64,000 nucleotides of DNA, from assembly GCA_910589415.1 (NCBI GenBank), contig OU342633.1, forward strand, positions 54,802,404 through 54,866,403, in the 5' to 3' direction. Origin of the DNA: Malachius bipustulatus (lineage: Eukaryota; Arthropoda; Insecta; Coleoptera; Melyridae). Below are positions 49,917-64,000 of the stretch, one piece after another. The notes beneath the pieces are model-generated. The model saw only the letters and a program-made list of their open reading frames with translations. It made no database searches and was not told the DNA's origin. The first letter of the stretch is position 1, and every line of letters starts with the position of its first letter. A program made the translations under genes and the position numbers.

Positions 49917-51741
49917 AGTATAGGCAAATGTACTACTATTGAGAAAAATACATTTTAAGTGAAAGTTTACCTATTATTTTCTCTTTCAGATGTTCAAACC
50001 TTTATCAGGTAACTTATTGTGTGCGTTTATAACAATTTTCCCCCAATAATTCAAGTTTCATATCATTAAAAAAAATGTAAATGCGCTGGTATATTATTTT
50101 TACTGATAGGTGATAAGGTAATCAGGTGAAGCATAGGGCAGTTTTGCTTCAAAATGCTTTAAAATAATAATTGAATATACCTACTTATAACACGTATAAT
50201 ATTGTTTATCTATATGAGTGATTAATAAAATTCACTCTTTCCTTACACGTTTCTATAAGTTAATAAAATGAATGATTGTCATAAAGAGTGCATAAAGTAA
50301 AAGTCGTGAAATAAAGTAAATACGAGTGAAATAAAGTGCCGTATAGCGGTTCATTATTTCATGCTTACCATAACCTGAAATGTATGGATATAGATTTGAA
50401 TAGTCCAATCACGAAATCGCATTCAAAGCAATTGAACATCACGGCAGAGACGTAAACGCCACTCCTGTCGGCCAAAACTATAGGGAATAAACGTCATAGT
50501 TTTTAGCTCGAGATGTATGGTTTCGTCCTCGACACGGTAGCGGATGAGGGAACAAACATATCAAGAGTGAAAATCACACTTTTTTCTTGTGTGCAATATA
50601 CAATTTTTTACTGTGATAAAAAGCCCTGGTGCAGTAGAACATCGAAAAACGCAATTAGAAAACTGAAAATAATGTCGGAAATTTGAACTAAGTATGTCGA
50701 ATTTGAATTTTCAGACCGGTCGACTTTGTAGTTATACCGCCGTTGCCCGGTAACGAAACGATTTAATTCGATAGAATTCGATAGAAAAGAAAGTTTTGCA
50801 AAGATTCTTGTAAGTTTTTGATGACGAGATAGTGATTGATATAAAAATCCCCTTAATAATAATAATTGTTAAGGATACCCTAATAATGTGAAACTATCGT
50901 GTTCGTGTTTGATGTAAATTTGATGCATGATATCTGAGTGTTAACAGTATCGGGGAAAAAAAACTTACTTTTTTCCCTGCTAATCTACTTTTTCCCCCGG
51001 TAAAAAGCAGTTTCATAAAAAGTGACATTTTTTTACCTGCTGTCAAATGGGAAAAACTGTTTTTTTTCCCCGTCGCAGAAAAAATAATATTACGGGTATA
51101 TGCGAGGGTATAATGGTTTACTGAAATCTACTGATAGGAATAGAATTATAATTTTGTTTGCCTGTGCAGAACTAAGAAATATAGAAAAATATTGGATTTT
51201 CTTGTGTTCGTGCATAACCATAACCGAAAAAATATGCGCTTTCAATGTACGAGTAAGTAGATATAATTATTATTTACGGATTGTGAAAGGCTAGCAATTC
51301 CGGTCCCGCCGGCTCTGGTATAATATAAAAACACAAAAACTTTATCAGAGTCCTTAAATAAATTATCAGAGCAATAATACTTATGGATACTTAATAACTA
51401 AAAAATATCATAAATTACAGTTATCTGCATGAAGACAATTTCCACCCTCTAATTTAACAGCACTCCACTTTTTTTAATCTTAATAATGACCATTTAAAGG
51501 ATTCATGCAATAAGAACTTACTCTTTTGATAGTTCCTTTCTACATAATCCTTAAAGCCTTTTTATAGGTAGGTACGTAGCCTTTAAGGACAATCATTAAA
51601 TAATACAATTTTTTTAGATATACATATTTTCTGTATAGGGTTCCATGTTTTCGGACTAGAATTATTGATTCCATAAAAATTTGTGATATAACATTTACAA
51701 ATCTTGCACATTTTAAGAGTAGGAAACTATATTTATTTACC

Positions 51742-51929
51742 GCAGTGTTGTTTTTTCAAAAGATAGGGGCATTTTTGTGAAAATTCATTAGCTCTGTTTC
51801 CATGGCAATGAAGACCATTTCAATAAAATGGGTTTGAGCGGTTCCCAAACTAAAATTTCTTTCAGAGTTCGGTTTGTTATCAATTTTCAACATTTTCAAT
51901 TCCTCTGTAGAAGAGGTTTTGTGAAAAAT
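51742..51929 (-). repeat. Fragment of the MITE family seen whole at 57209-57785
   Basis: Read on the minus strand this matches about 57430-57660 with gaps. Shared words include ACAAAACCTCTTCTACAGAG (CTTTACAGAG in the other copy), GGAATTGA, TTGCCATGGAAAC-type sequence, and the CTGC/CAGTGTTG boundary. Neither terminus is present, so it is a decayed internal piece. Confidence 0.5.
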
Positions 51930-53499
51930 ATTTAGAAATAATTTGTTATTTGTTCCGAATACTATACCTATTTATGTACTTATAAGTACACTGCATATTT
52001 TAATCAGTTTCACTAAAAGAAGTGCCTTGTAACTTGGCTGGAGGGATTCTGTAGGTAACTCGAATTTTTTTGCAGATTTTCCTCACATTTCTTGAGCTCT
52101 ATAGCTCCCTAAAAATCCAATATTAAAATTTATCAAAGAATATACTTTTTACGTTAAACTATTGTTGTTATTTAAAGATAATGAGAATAGCACAAGCATA
52201 CAATTCATACATAAAAGCATTTATATATTAAAATAAGGTTTAATAGCACTTAAATTAAAAAAAAAATAGACATAAGTAAAAATTATTATTAGTAATAAAA
52301 AAATTAGCTGCTTCATACATTATAAAAAAATCAATTCCAAATAGATGAATTTTATAATTACATTTTTTTGATTGATCAAATAAATTAACTAGGTACTTCC
52401 ATTTTTAGAATATCTTAATAAAGCAGATATAGGTAGAAAAAAATATTAAAGGTTGGTAACATATTTTTAATTAAATTTGGGTAGGTATACCTATCTATCT
52501 TCCAAACGTAGCAGTCTAGACAGTAATAGCTTTAACAATAAAGAAAAAATCCAATATCAAATAATCAAAAACAAGTCCGCCGGACGCTTCAAGTTCAAAG
52601 AAACTATCACGATAATAATTATTATTTTATTACCGTCAGCCATTCGCCAATGAAACTTACATTTCGTAAATAATAAGATTTGTATCAATCAGTAAATCGT
52701 ACTTATAAGCAATAGTTCAGCTATATGTAATTTAGTTTGGGTCATCTAAAACAGAAGAAAATCCAATAACTATTACAGTACAGGATGACATAACAAGTTC
52801 CAAAAAATATCTTAGGAATGAACCATAATCTTGGATGCCTTATTGATTTAAAATAATGCGCCTCAAAATTTGTTTACGCAACGGCTTTTATAAGGCGGAG
52901 GCCCTGAAAACAAGTACATATTATATGCCAAGCTGGATGAAATTCAAAGAATATGTCATTATTTATTAAAAGGGATATAGAAATATCTTGCGTTTTCGTC
53001 AACATCTTTGATATTTAGTTATCTCGGTCTTGCTTTATTTTCTCTTCTTTTGGTCTAAATTTAATTCAATTAACTTAACGACAACCACAATAGTCACCTT
53101 CTTCTTATCCCTTATTTAGGGTCTTGTCCTGTTTCTATTTGGGATCCGTTCTCCTAACCGATTTTCTTCACATATGTGGTTGCTGCTGGGTCGTTGATGG
53201 GACTCGAATGGTACCCGAATAAAGCTCCAACACCTTTCTTTCATCATCCAGGTCTTCCCATAACATGATTATAAAACTATTATTTTACCTCGGTAAAGCC
53301 ACCAGAGGTCAAGTTTATTTTTTTTAAATAATTATACTTGAAAGAGACTTTTTTACCTGCCGAAAGCAGTACTGTTCTGAATAATTTTATTTCGCAAAAC
53401 TTTAAGCAGAAAGTAATTTAAAATTGCTAATTTTTGGTCAAGGTACATGCATAAGCTGTTGTTATTGCAAATTGCGAGAAAAAAAACGGGAAAACAAAC

Positions 53500-53765
53500 G
53501 CCCACGACTTTTCGCCATTGCATCGAAGAGAGGTGACGTTGTTAAGGGGGCTGATGACGCTCTGGATCTTTTGTCATATAACAAACGGCAAATTAAATGT
53601 TGTCTATTACTAGGAGGTACAGGTTTCAGGTTCCCTTGACCACTGCATCGCATATGCGACGTTCGTAAGGGGGCTGATGATGTTGACACTCTCGATCTTT
53701 TATCATATAACAAGTTTCAAATTAGATACTGTCTATAACAGGTTTAAGGTTTCCTGGACGCTACT
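53500..53765. repeat. Tandem duplication of a unit of about 125 bp
   Basis: Two neighbouring units share GTAAGGGGGCTGATGA, CTCGATCTTTT-type and ATATAACAA, AAATTA, TGTCTAT and CAGGTTT in the same order (first about 53510-53635, second about 53640-53760). The second has small substitutions and indels. No coding role is evident. Confidence 0.6.
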
Positions 53766-54240
53766 TATCGGCATTTCTTTCCTTGCTAGTTATATTTTCT
53801 CGCTAGCGTATACGCGAACTTGTTCCTTTGCAGGCGCTGAACCATTTGGGAACTCTAATTCGCGGTTTTAACTTGGCGGTGGGAGTGAGTGACATTTTAC
53901 GACCCTTACCCTGGATGATTGCTCTTAATAGGAATTTAATCTGGACTTCCCGAGCGATTACTATCACTATCACATCATTCCCTGCCGGATTTTCATCTAT
54001 TCCACTCTGCATGGAATCGTCATCCTCAACAATGTGTTTAATGCCCTGCTTGATCAGATTTTGTACAGATTTCAACAAAAAAAAAAAAAATTGAAAATGG
54101 AAATCATTCACTACTGTTAATTTTACATTACTGTCAGATTTGACAGTTAATTATGTCCTCATAACTCATAAATGTCATAACTCATAACCCGCATGAATGG
54201 AGGATTGAAACCCCTCATTCAATGCGCAAAAGATCTCATC

Positions 54241-54610
54241 AGAGACAATGGTCAATCAATATTTGCACTGGGTTATTGAATAATGATGTTCTTGGTCCAC
54301 ATGCACAATCTGCCTAACTGGCTTAATTCAGCCCTGTATCTACACTTTTTTCATGAGAATTTACCACTACTTGATTGAAGTTTCATTGGTATTCCGATTA
54401 AACTGTTGGTTCCAGCATGACGGTGCACCGGCACATTATAGGTTACAAGTGAGAAATTTCTTGAATGAAAATTTCCCAGGTCGCCAGATCTAAATCCTCT
54501 GGATTACTTTTTCTGGGGGTACTTGAAAGAAAAAGTTTACCGTGATCCAGTTTTGAACGAAAAAGATTTATGTGTTCACGGTGCTGTGGCATTATAATAG
54601 ACGATGATTT
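54241..54610 (+). pseudogene. Decayed mariner-like transposase fragment
   Basis: Frames read NDVLGPH..., then WFQHDGAPAHYR followed by FLNENFPG, then (out of register) PDLNPLDYFFWGYLKEKVY. These are the central and C-terminal blocks of the DUF4817-type mariner-like transposases, containing the second and third catalytic aspartates. The sequence between them is deleted at about 54480, and upstream stops break the frame. It belongs to a different subfamily from the intact copy at 36011-37090 (HDGAPAHY versus HDGAPPHY). Confidence 0.75.
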
Positions 54611-55154
54611 TCTACAAAGAGTTCTTATGCTTCCAGGATTGCTCGTGCGAATCTTTGCCTTTAATTAGGAGGCGACCTATATACCATTGGAAAAATTTGA
54701 ATTTCGTCGAACGAATTAGATGAAATTCTTTCTTTTTCTCTTAATAACGGTTGCCGATGCAAAAAAAAAACTATAGGAAACCACAAAGTTTCTAGATAAA
54801 ACAAAAAATTCATATTGTATTTTAGAATCAACCAAAAAAGTTCAGGGGGATAAATGAGGGCGAAATGGGAGAAATTCAGGGAAAAACTCTTTCTGTAGAT
54901 TCTCACTCAACCGTTTGTCATGCCCAATGATGTAAACCTTATACACAGCGTAACCTATATCCCAAATTAGAGCTAAATATCTCAAAAACTATTAGAGCTA
55001 TAATAAAGAAAAAAACAATTTTTTTTTCAACATCCTGTGGATCGGTAACGAAGCAATTGCGGACCTATATTTATATGAACTTTTATAGGCATAAATTAGA
55101 CCGAAGATTTACCTACTTTCTTAGCTTTTAAACGCAAATAGAAAACTATTTTCA

Positions 55155-55765
55155 ACGCCAGGCTGCGTTTAGGAAATATTTTTAAAAATGTAAAAAGGCT
55201 GTTGTGAAAATATGTGTTTTTTTAGTATAGACAGCCAAATCGAGCGTCATCTTATAAAATGTCATTTTAAGTATAAAAGAGAGAATAACTTATTTCAAAA
55301 TCATGCAGGCTTCGTTTAGGAAATATTTCCAAAAATATAAAATTTTACTTAGCATCTTTCTTATAGTTTCTTCATATGGAAATATTTCTTGAATGAAGTC
55401 CGCTATGAAAAAACTTTTCCCTTTTTTTCCCATAAAAAAATCCCTTTTTTATGTTTAAAATGCGATTTTATACATCTCTCGACTTTAGTTGTCCAGTAAC
55501 TAAAAAACCATTTTGACAGCAGCCTTAGTCTTACATTTTTGGAAATTTTGCTCAAACGAGGCCTGATTTTGAAAAACATTATTCTTTTAAACAAACTAAA
55601 ACAAATAATTGTCACAGCAGCCTATGTTTTACATTTTTGATATTTCCTAAACGAGCAGGCCTCATCTTGAAAAAAAATTTTTTTATGCTCAAAATACGAT
55701 TTTATACATGACGCTCGATTTTGGTCGTCCGCAGTTACGCAAACACCCTGCATGTAAATACGCAT
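55155..55765. repeat. Mosaic of direct and inverted subrepeats
   Basis: CGTTTAGGAAATATTT occurs near 55170 and 55315 and inverted near 55645. CGAGCGTCAT near 55240 is inverted near 55708, and ATTTTATACAT followed by a C/GCTCGA-type word recurs near 55465 and 55692. The right side ends CAAACACCCTGCATGTA, resembling a TA-type terminus. It looks like a foldback element that gained internal duplications. Confidence 0.45.
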
Positions 55766-56225
55766 ATACAACATGATGATCATACGCATCCAAAAATCAT
55801 CAATCGTCAGCACGGCTATGGATTTAATTTCCGGACCAGGTGTCTCCGAACATCAAGTATAAAATGTTTTCAATTAATCAGTCGTTTCATTTTTTAAAGG
55901 TAATAACGACCTTTATGTTTTTTTTACTGTTCAATTTAGTGGTAGGTACACTCTAGGTAATAAAACAATCATTATAGACATGTAACCTACTCACATAATT
56001 ATGAGGATAAGATACCTAAATTTTGTGAGTTAAATAATAAGTATATATCTTATCTAAGTATAAGTAATAAAGTACTTGATATTTAGTTTCAATGGAAAGC
56101 TCCACACCTAAATATAGGTGTTCTGTTTACAGAAAGTTTCCACGGTATAAGGGAAAAAAGGGGTGGGTATGACCTCTTGTAATATCGCCATGTTTGATGG
56201 TGGTGGGGAGTTTTCATGAATGAAC

Positions 56226-56233
56226 TGACGTCA
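56226..56233. promoter_or_regulatory. Palindromic CRE (TGACGTCA)
   Basis: A full consensus CREB/ATF site in the intron, about 3.6 kb upstream of the second Egr start codon, in a locally less repetitive stretch (about 56150-56550). An isolated 8-mer can occur by chance. Confidence 0.35.
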
Positions 56234-57208
56234 TCGGTGAAACGGCCTTAACCCTACATCAGACACGAACTGCCTTGTCCTTTATCGATTTTCCGGGTAC
56301 GTGGAGCTTCATACAGAAATACTTCCCGTTAATAAAATATTTTCGTAACGTCGATGAGCGTGCAATTAATAATCAAAAATGGGCTAAAAATATCTTCCCG
56401 ATCGAAGGATAGGCATGATAAAATCATCGGAAGATCATGAATATTAAGGACAATACTCATGCATGCACCGTGTTATTCTGACCAGGAGATCGATGCTCCG
56501 TCAGCTGATCAGGATTTGAGGGTATTTTTATCTGTGATTCCATTGGATAGTTGTTATTTTTATATAGAGCCAACAGATGTTCTTCAAAAATAGCAAGTGT
56601 TATAATTTTGCTATCGTATAAGCCATGCGTATTGCTATATTTAAAGATTATTGCTCAGACGTCGTTTCGTCGTTTTGATTACAAAGCGACAAAATACGTT
56701 TGAATTTGTTCCAAAATTCCATAAAATCTACGAATTATTCCGTATACCTACCTAGCTTAAATAGGTTGGTATATGCTTTACATGATTACATGTAGGTAGG
56801 TATATGTAAATGAAGAAATAAATAAAATAAATTAATCGACTAAAATAATCGACTAAAATAAAGAAATAGGTACCTACCTAGATGCATTTTAGTAAATACT
56901 TATTAGGTGTTTGGGATAGTAGGTGTAGCCTATTTTCAAGAAAATCATAAAAGCCCGAGCTTTCCAGTGTTTTTTACTCTTTTTCTGGGGGATTAAGTAC
57001 TTGCCTACCTATATCCGCACAATAAATTCTCTTTTGTTGGTGAATATTAAATTAAAGAACGGTAAACTTAAAAACAAGTACATAGCATGAAATAATAAGT
57101 AGAATAAAAATACATAGATAATATACCTAATTTTTTTAATCAGACTGTATAACAATAGAAGAAAGTCAAGTTTTGCTTAATTTTTTAATTTTTAAATACC
57201 TACCTATA

Positions 57209-57785
57209 CAGGGTGATCAGTAACTCGCGCACTCCGAATACAGGACGATATAGAGCCCATTAAAATTAAGGATATTCTGCAAAAAAAAATTGAATCCAAC
57301 GGTTGGTTTTCAAGTTAAAGAGTTTCCCTCATCCGAGTTTGAAGGTAATTTTTTCAATAACCGTGATAAAAATTAATGAAAAATTCAGGTTACTGCAATG
57401 TTTGGAACGGATACCATAATAATTAATCAATTTTTTTTCCACAAAACCTCTTTACAGAGGAATTGAGAATGTTGGAAATTGATACCATATTACCTAAATC
57501 TGAACGGAATTTGAAGTTTGGCAACCGCCTAAACTCAACTTGGAATACAAAATATTCAAATGCCTTCGTTGCTATGGAAATAAAAATAATAACAATACCA
57601 TCTCTAACCCGAACTTATACACATGTTCAGTGCTGCAGTGTTGCCACCTTTTTTTTACAAAAATGGTCATATCTTTGGAAGAAAAGAACTTACAACACTG
57701 CAGTAAGAAAATTTACCATTCTTAAAAAGTGAAGTTTACCGCAGCATGCTCGGAGTGCGCGAGTTACTGATCAGTGATCACCCTG
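57209..57785. mobile_element. MITE, TA target site
   Basis: Starts CAGGGTGATCAGTAACTCGC and ends in its inverse, with TA at 57207-57208 and 57786-57787. The inverted ends share GTAACTCGCGCACTCCG; the right end contains an 8-base insertion or duplication (TGATCAG twice). The interior has no coding motif. A decayed relative lies at 51742-51929. Confidence 0.8.
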
Positions 57786-59533
57786 TATAGAGACAGCTTA
57801 ATTAAAAACACCTTCGAACTATTCTAACTCTATTTTGTTTTTGGTTTTGTTATCAAGCACAAAATCAAAATTTTATACCTGGGTACTTCTTTTTTTGAAA
57901 AAAAAAAACAAAACATTTTTTCTCCGAATGACGTCGCAATATCAGGTCATATTATTGCTTGCCCAATATCTTTTTCCGAAAAACTAATAATTTTTTCAAC
58001 TTTTTTTAAATTTTATTAATTTTTTTTGTACCGAAAGACATAAACAACAATATGTTGCCATAAGGAAAACAAAAGTTAACCAAGAATAAAAACTCCAAGA
58101 TCTAGTCGGATTTGATTTTTTTATTGTTAAATGGATTGCTCTTCTTGATTAATGTAAGCCTACAAAAAAAAATTATTATCTGATAATAACGGTATAGGTA
58201 TTGCTAAAATAAGAAAAAATATACTTTTCTCTAATTTAACTATTCAGCAGGTGACTCTAAATTTAATCGTTAATTTCTCTCTATGTCTGGTTAGTTTTTG
58301 AGATGGCGACTTTTCGAGATGGCTATAGTTTCTTTACCTATAGTTGTCACTACTTCTCTATAGGTATAGTTTTGTGGCTTTGAATCCACCCAAGTATGGG
58401 TAGAGGCGGTAGAATGTGGGAATAGGAGATAGAAGATGGAATTGTAAATGGTATAACTTTTTTCATATTTACGTGTTAGTCGCACCCCTGAAGAAGAGCA
58501 ATATATCAAAACTCAAAAGATAAATTAATCCATTTTGAAGAAAATAGGCTTTTATATGAAACACGTTATACATAAAGGTAGTCACTATTAAATAACTCGG
58601 TACCTACATATACCTATCACTAATAAAGGTAATCACTATAAAAAAGTTAAATAAATAACGCAGTATGAACAATGCCCACTTTTTGAATTAACAACCGCCA
58701 TCTTGTATGTCGTCCAATAGAGATGGGAAAAATACACGCTTATTGTATAGGTATATACCTACATATTGTGTTGACTACTTATCATCGGAGTAAAATTTAG
58801 GTCGGTAGGTACCTACACCATATCATAAGCAGCAGGTGTCTGTGGAGCTAAATTGGCTGCTTGTTATTGATTGATATAAGAAATCTGTCTTTGAGAGAAG
58901 TGTCTTAAGTCTGTCGTGCCTATGAGAGATATGTCTCAGAGATGTGTCTCTGTCTTAAGAAATCTGATTGATAGTATCCAAAATCAGAATTTCGCTATAA
59001 CTTTTTTTATTTCTTTGGGTCATCGTATCGAATTGTTCCACTTTTAAAGCGCTCCTAGAGGAAGACTTGTTCAAAAATATTTGCATAGCGCAATGAAAAG
59101 TTGAAGTCAAAATTGTTAAATTTTTATGAAATGACGAGGAATTGATTTGCGTGATCGATTTTTTTTACATTTAATTTCATGACGACATGTTCCATTTGCA
59201 CAAATAAAGAAAATAAAATAAAAAAGAAGAATTTTCAACCAGATGGAATAAAAACATGTAGATTCTATTATTATTATAATCAACTATAGTGAAAGGTGTG
59301 AAGGTATAATAATTGTCTCTTCCCATAATCTGTCGGGGTTGAAATTAACGCAAACCCTCATTTTCACATTAATGAACCCGCTAATTAATAAATTGACGCC
59401 AAATTCCGCAAACTTTTCATTTTATTCCCCATAAAGTAGAAATATGGTGGTATCTTGAAATTAATTGCCAGCGCGCGAGGCGACATTTGAGATTCGAAAT
59501 CCAATCGACCAGTCTGGAGAGACTAGCGCCGTG

Positions 59534-59623
59534 TTACGTCACGGCGACGTCACACAGTACTCGCCGGAGCGGGGATACGAGACCTGTGATTGGACCTCCC
59601 CTTGATTGCAATGCCAAATATGG
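59534..59623 (+). promoter_or_regulatory. CRE half sites and CArG/SRE box upstream of Egr
   Basis: TACGTCAC (59535-59542) and GACGTCAC (59546-59553) are CREB/ATF-type half sites 11 bp apart. CCAAATATGG (59614-59623) is a perfect CArG box, the SRF binding site. An inverted CCAAT (ATTGG) is at 59589-59593. Serum response elements and CREs drive the immediate-early expression of vertebrate EGR1, so this combination just upstream of an Egr start is unlikely to be chance. It lies about 105-195 bp before the TATA-like element. Confidence 0.7.
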
Positions 59624-59725
59624 AACAGATGGTCCATTCATAAAACCAAACTGGCGTTCGCGGTGCGACCAGTTCCCTCTCGACCGCGAAGCAAAGACGA
59701 CGCGCGTTCGTACCTTCGTGTCCGC

Positions 59726-59762
59726 TATTATAAGCCGTCAGTGTCCGTCAGGGAGTGAGCCG
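59726..59762 (+). promoter_or_regulatory. TATA-like core promoter for the downstream Egr isoform
   Basis: TATTATAAG (59726-59734) would place transcription start near 59755-59762, giving a leader of only about 40-50 bases before the ATG at 59802. TCAGT at 59738-59742 matches an arthropod initiator but is too close to the TATA to serve with it. GC content rises from about 59466. Confidence 0.45.
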
Positions 59763-59801
59763 GCGCCGGGTGACCGTCCGCCGGACGTGCTGCCGGCCAC
59801 C

Positions 59802-60117
59802 ATGATCATGGACGCGTTGGACACGCTGCCCGCTCAGCACCACCACGCTTTCTTGTTGACCGAGTCGGCGGCGGCCGCCGCTGCCGCCCACCATCACTTC
59901 AACGTGCTCTCCTTCGACACGTGCCTCTATAAGAGTTCCGGACTGGGGACGGTGGGTCCCGGTGGCAGTCCGGCACCCGCCTCCACGTGCTCCGCCGCGG
60001 AGGACTCGCCTCCGCCGGAGGCGCAACCCGGTGATCTCAACACCCCCGTCACCACCTCCTCTGATATACCGTCCTTTTTCGGACCCTCGACCCTTGTGGA
60101 ACCGCCACCGATCACAG
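59802..60117 (+). CDS. sr: Egr/stripe first coding exon, downstream isoform
   Basis: The start ATG has an ideal context (GCCACCATGA). The exon encodes 105 codons plus one base: MIMDALDTLPAQHHHAFLLT, an Ala run (SAAAAAAAHHHF), NVLSFDTCLYKSSGLG, then a Gly/Pro/Ser-rich region and TTSSDIPSFFGPSTLVEPPP. It ends at a strong donor, ACAG then GTGAGT. The glycine codon split at the junction (G|GT) joins to 62276 in frame. The open frame extends upstream to 59487 without an ATG in comparable context, and that part overlaps the promoter motifs, so 59802 is the better start. This region would be the transactivation part of the protein. Vertebrate and fly Egr proteins also have low-complexity, weakly conserved N-termini. 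Confidence 0.85.
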
Positions 60118-63597
<3,480 letters not shown>

Positions 63598-64000
63598 GAG
63601 TTGCCCACAGCCGAGCTCGGACCCGGCGACTGCGTTTTATTCATACGCGAAGACTGTGATCTAGACACCGACTCTGCCAGGCTCATCTACGTGAGAATCG
63701 AATAACCTGTAACCTGATCTTGATCTCTAAGGACCTAAGGCCATCGTCAGTGCCAGTGCCAGTGCCATCCGGAACGAGCTTGAAGTGATGGGATGGGGTT
63801 AGTATATACGAGCAGTAGTAGGTACAGCCTATTAAAAATTCAGACTGCAGGATTTCGGTAAATTCTTCACTGTTTTCTTGGATCTTGACTGTAAAAGTGT
63901 TTGATCTCTTTCTCATGTGTGTTTATATTGATCTTTGACAAAAAGTAATACATATACCTACCTAGTCATGAAGTTTGAGGAGAGAGTTTATACGATAAAT
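63598..64000 (+). other. Egr 3' untranslated region, running off the window
   Basis: It starts after TGA at 63595-63597. No AATAAA is seen before the window edge, so the transcript continues. A short tandem (AGTGCC three times, 63746-63765) is the only local structure. Confidence 0.65.

Noticed and set aside
59487..59801. Upstream in-frame extension of the Egr exon, which would add 105 residues
   Set aside because: It overlaps the CArG/CRE/TATA promoter motifs, and 59802 has a near-ideal start context; the extension reads as low-complexity non-coding sequence.

Overview
This window looks like nuclear DNA from an arthropod, most likely an insect and possibly a hemipteran. The reasons are AT-rich intergenic DNA with many TAGGTA/TACCTA runs, a spliced C2H2 zinc-finger gene of the Egr/stripe type, Tc1/mariner-type elements with TA target sites, non-LTR remnants, and SINEs. 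The species is not determined. There is no sign of bacterial-style gene packing.

Layout. From 1 to about 47.1 kb I recognise no host gene. This part is a repeat field holding two hammerhead-like motifs of Penelope-like type (4955-5026 minus, 7786-7832 plus), a complete 5S-rRNA-derived SINE with a 13-bp target-site duplication (7421-7678), tRNA-derived SINEs (9.3, 32.3, 39.5 kb), decayed non-LTR fragments (14.7 and 22.7 kb), and a long inverted repeat around a broken FEN1/XPG-nuclease-like gene (15.1-17.8 kb). It also has a tandem array bounded by inverted repeats (21.2-22.5 kb), an apparently intact mariner-like transposon with about 442-bp near-identical inverted repeats (35470-37648), and several foldback/MITE elements (30.4, 34.6, 40.1, 44.5 kb).

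From 47.2 kb to the end lies the plus-strand Egr/stripe transcription-factor gene. A GC-rich exon (47172-47707) ends in a donor of the same phase as the exon at 59802-60117. Both can splice to the common exon 62276-63597, which carries three Egr-type zinc fingers. This predicts two isoforms with different N-termini from two start regions. The second start region has a perfect CArG box, two CRE half sites and a TATA-like element, the arrangement expected of an immediate-early gene. The 12-kb first intron holds an inverted pair of repeat modules, MITEs, a broken transposase and a palindromic CRE. The 3' UTR runs off the right edge.

The most rewarding items are the promoter and alternative-exon structure of Egr, the fresh mariner-like element, the 5S-derived SINE, the FEN1-like pseudogene inside nested inverted repeats, and the hammerhead-like motifs.
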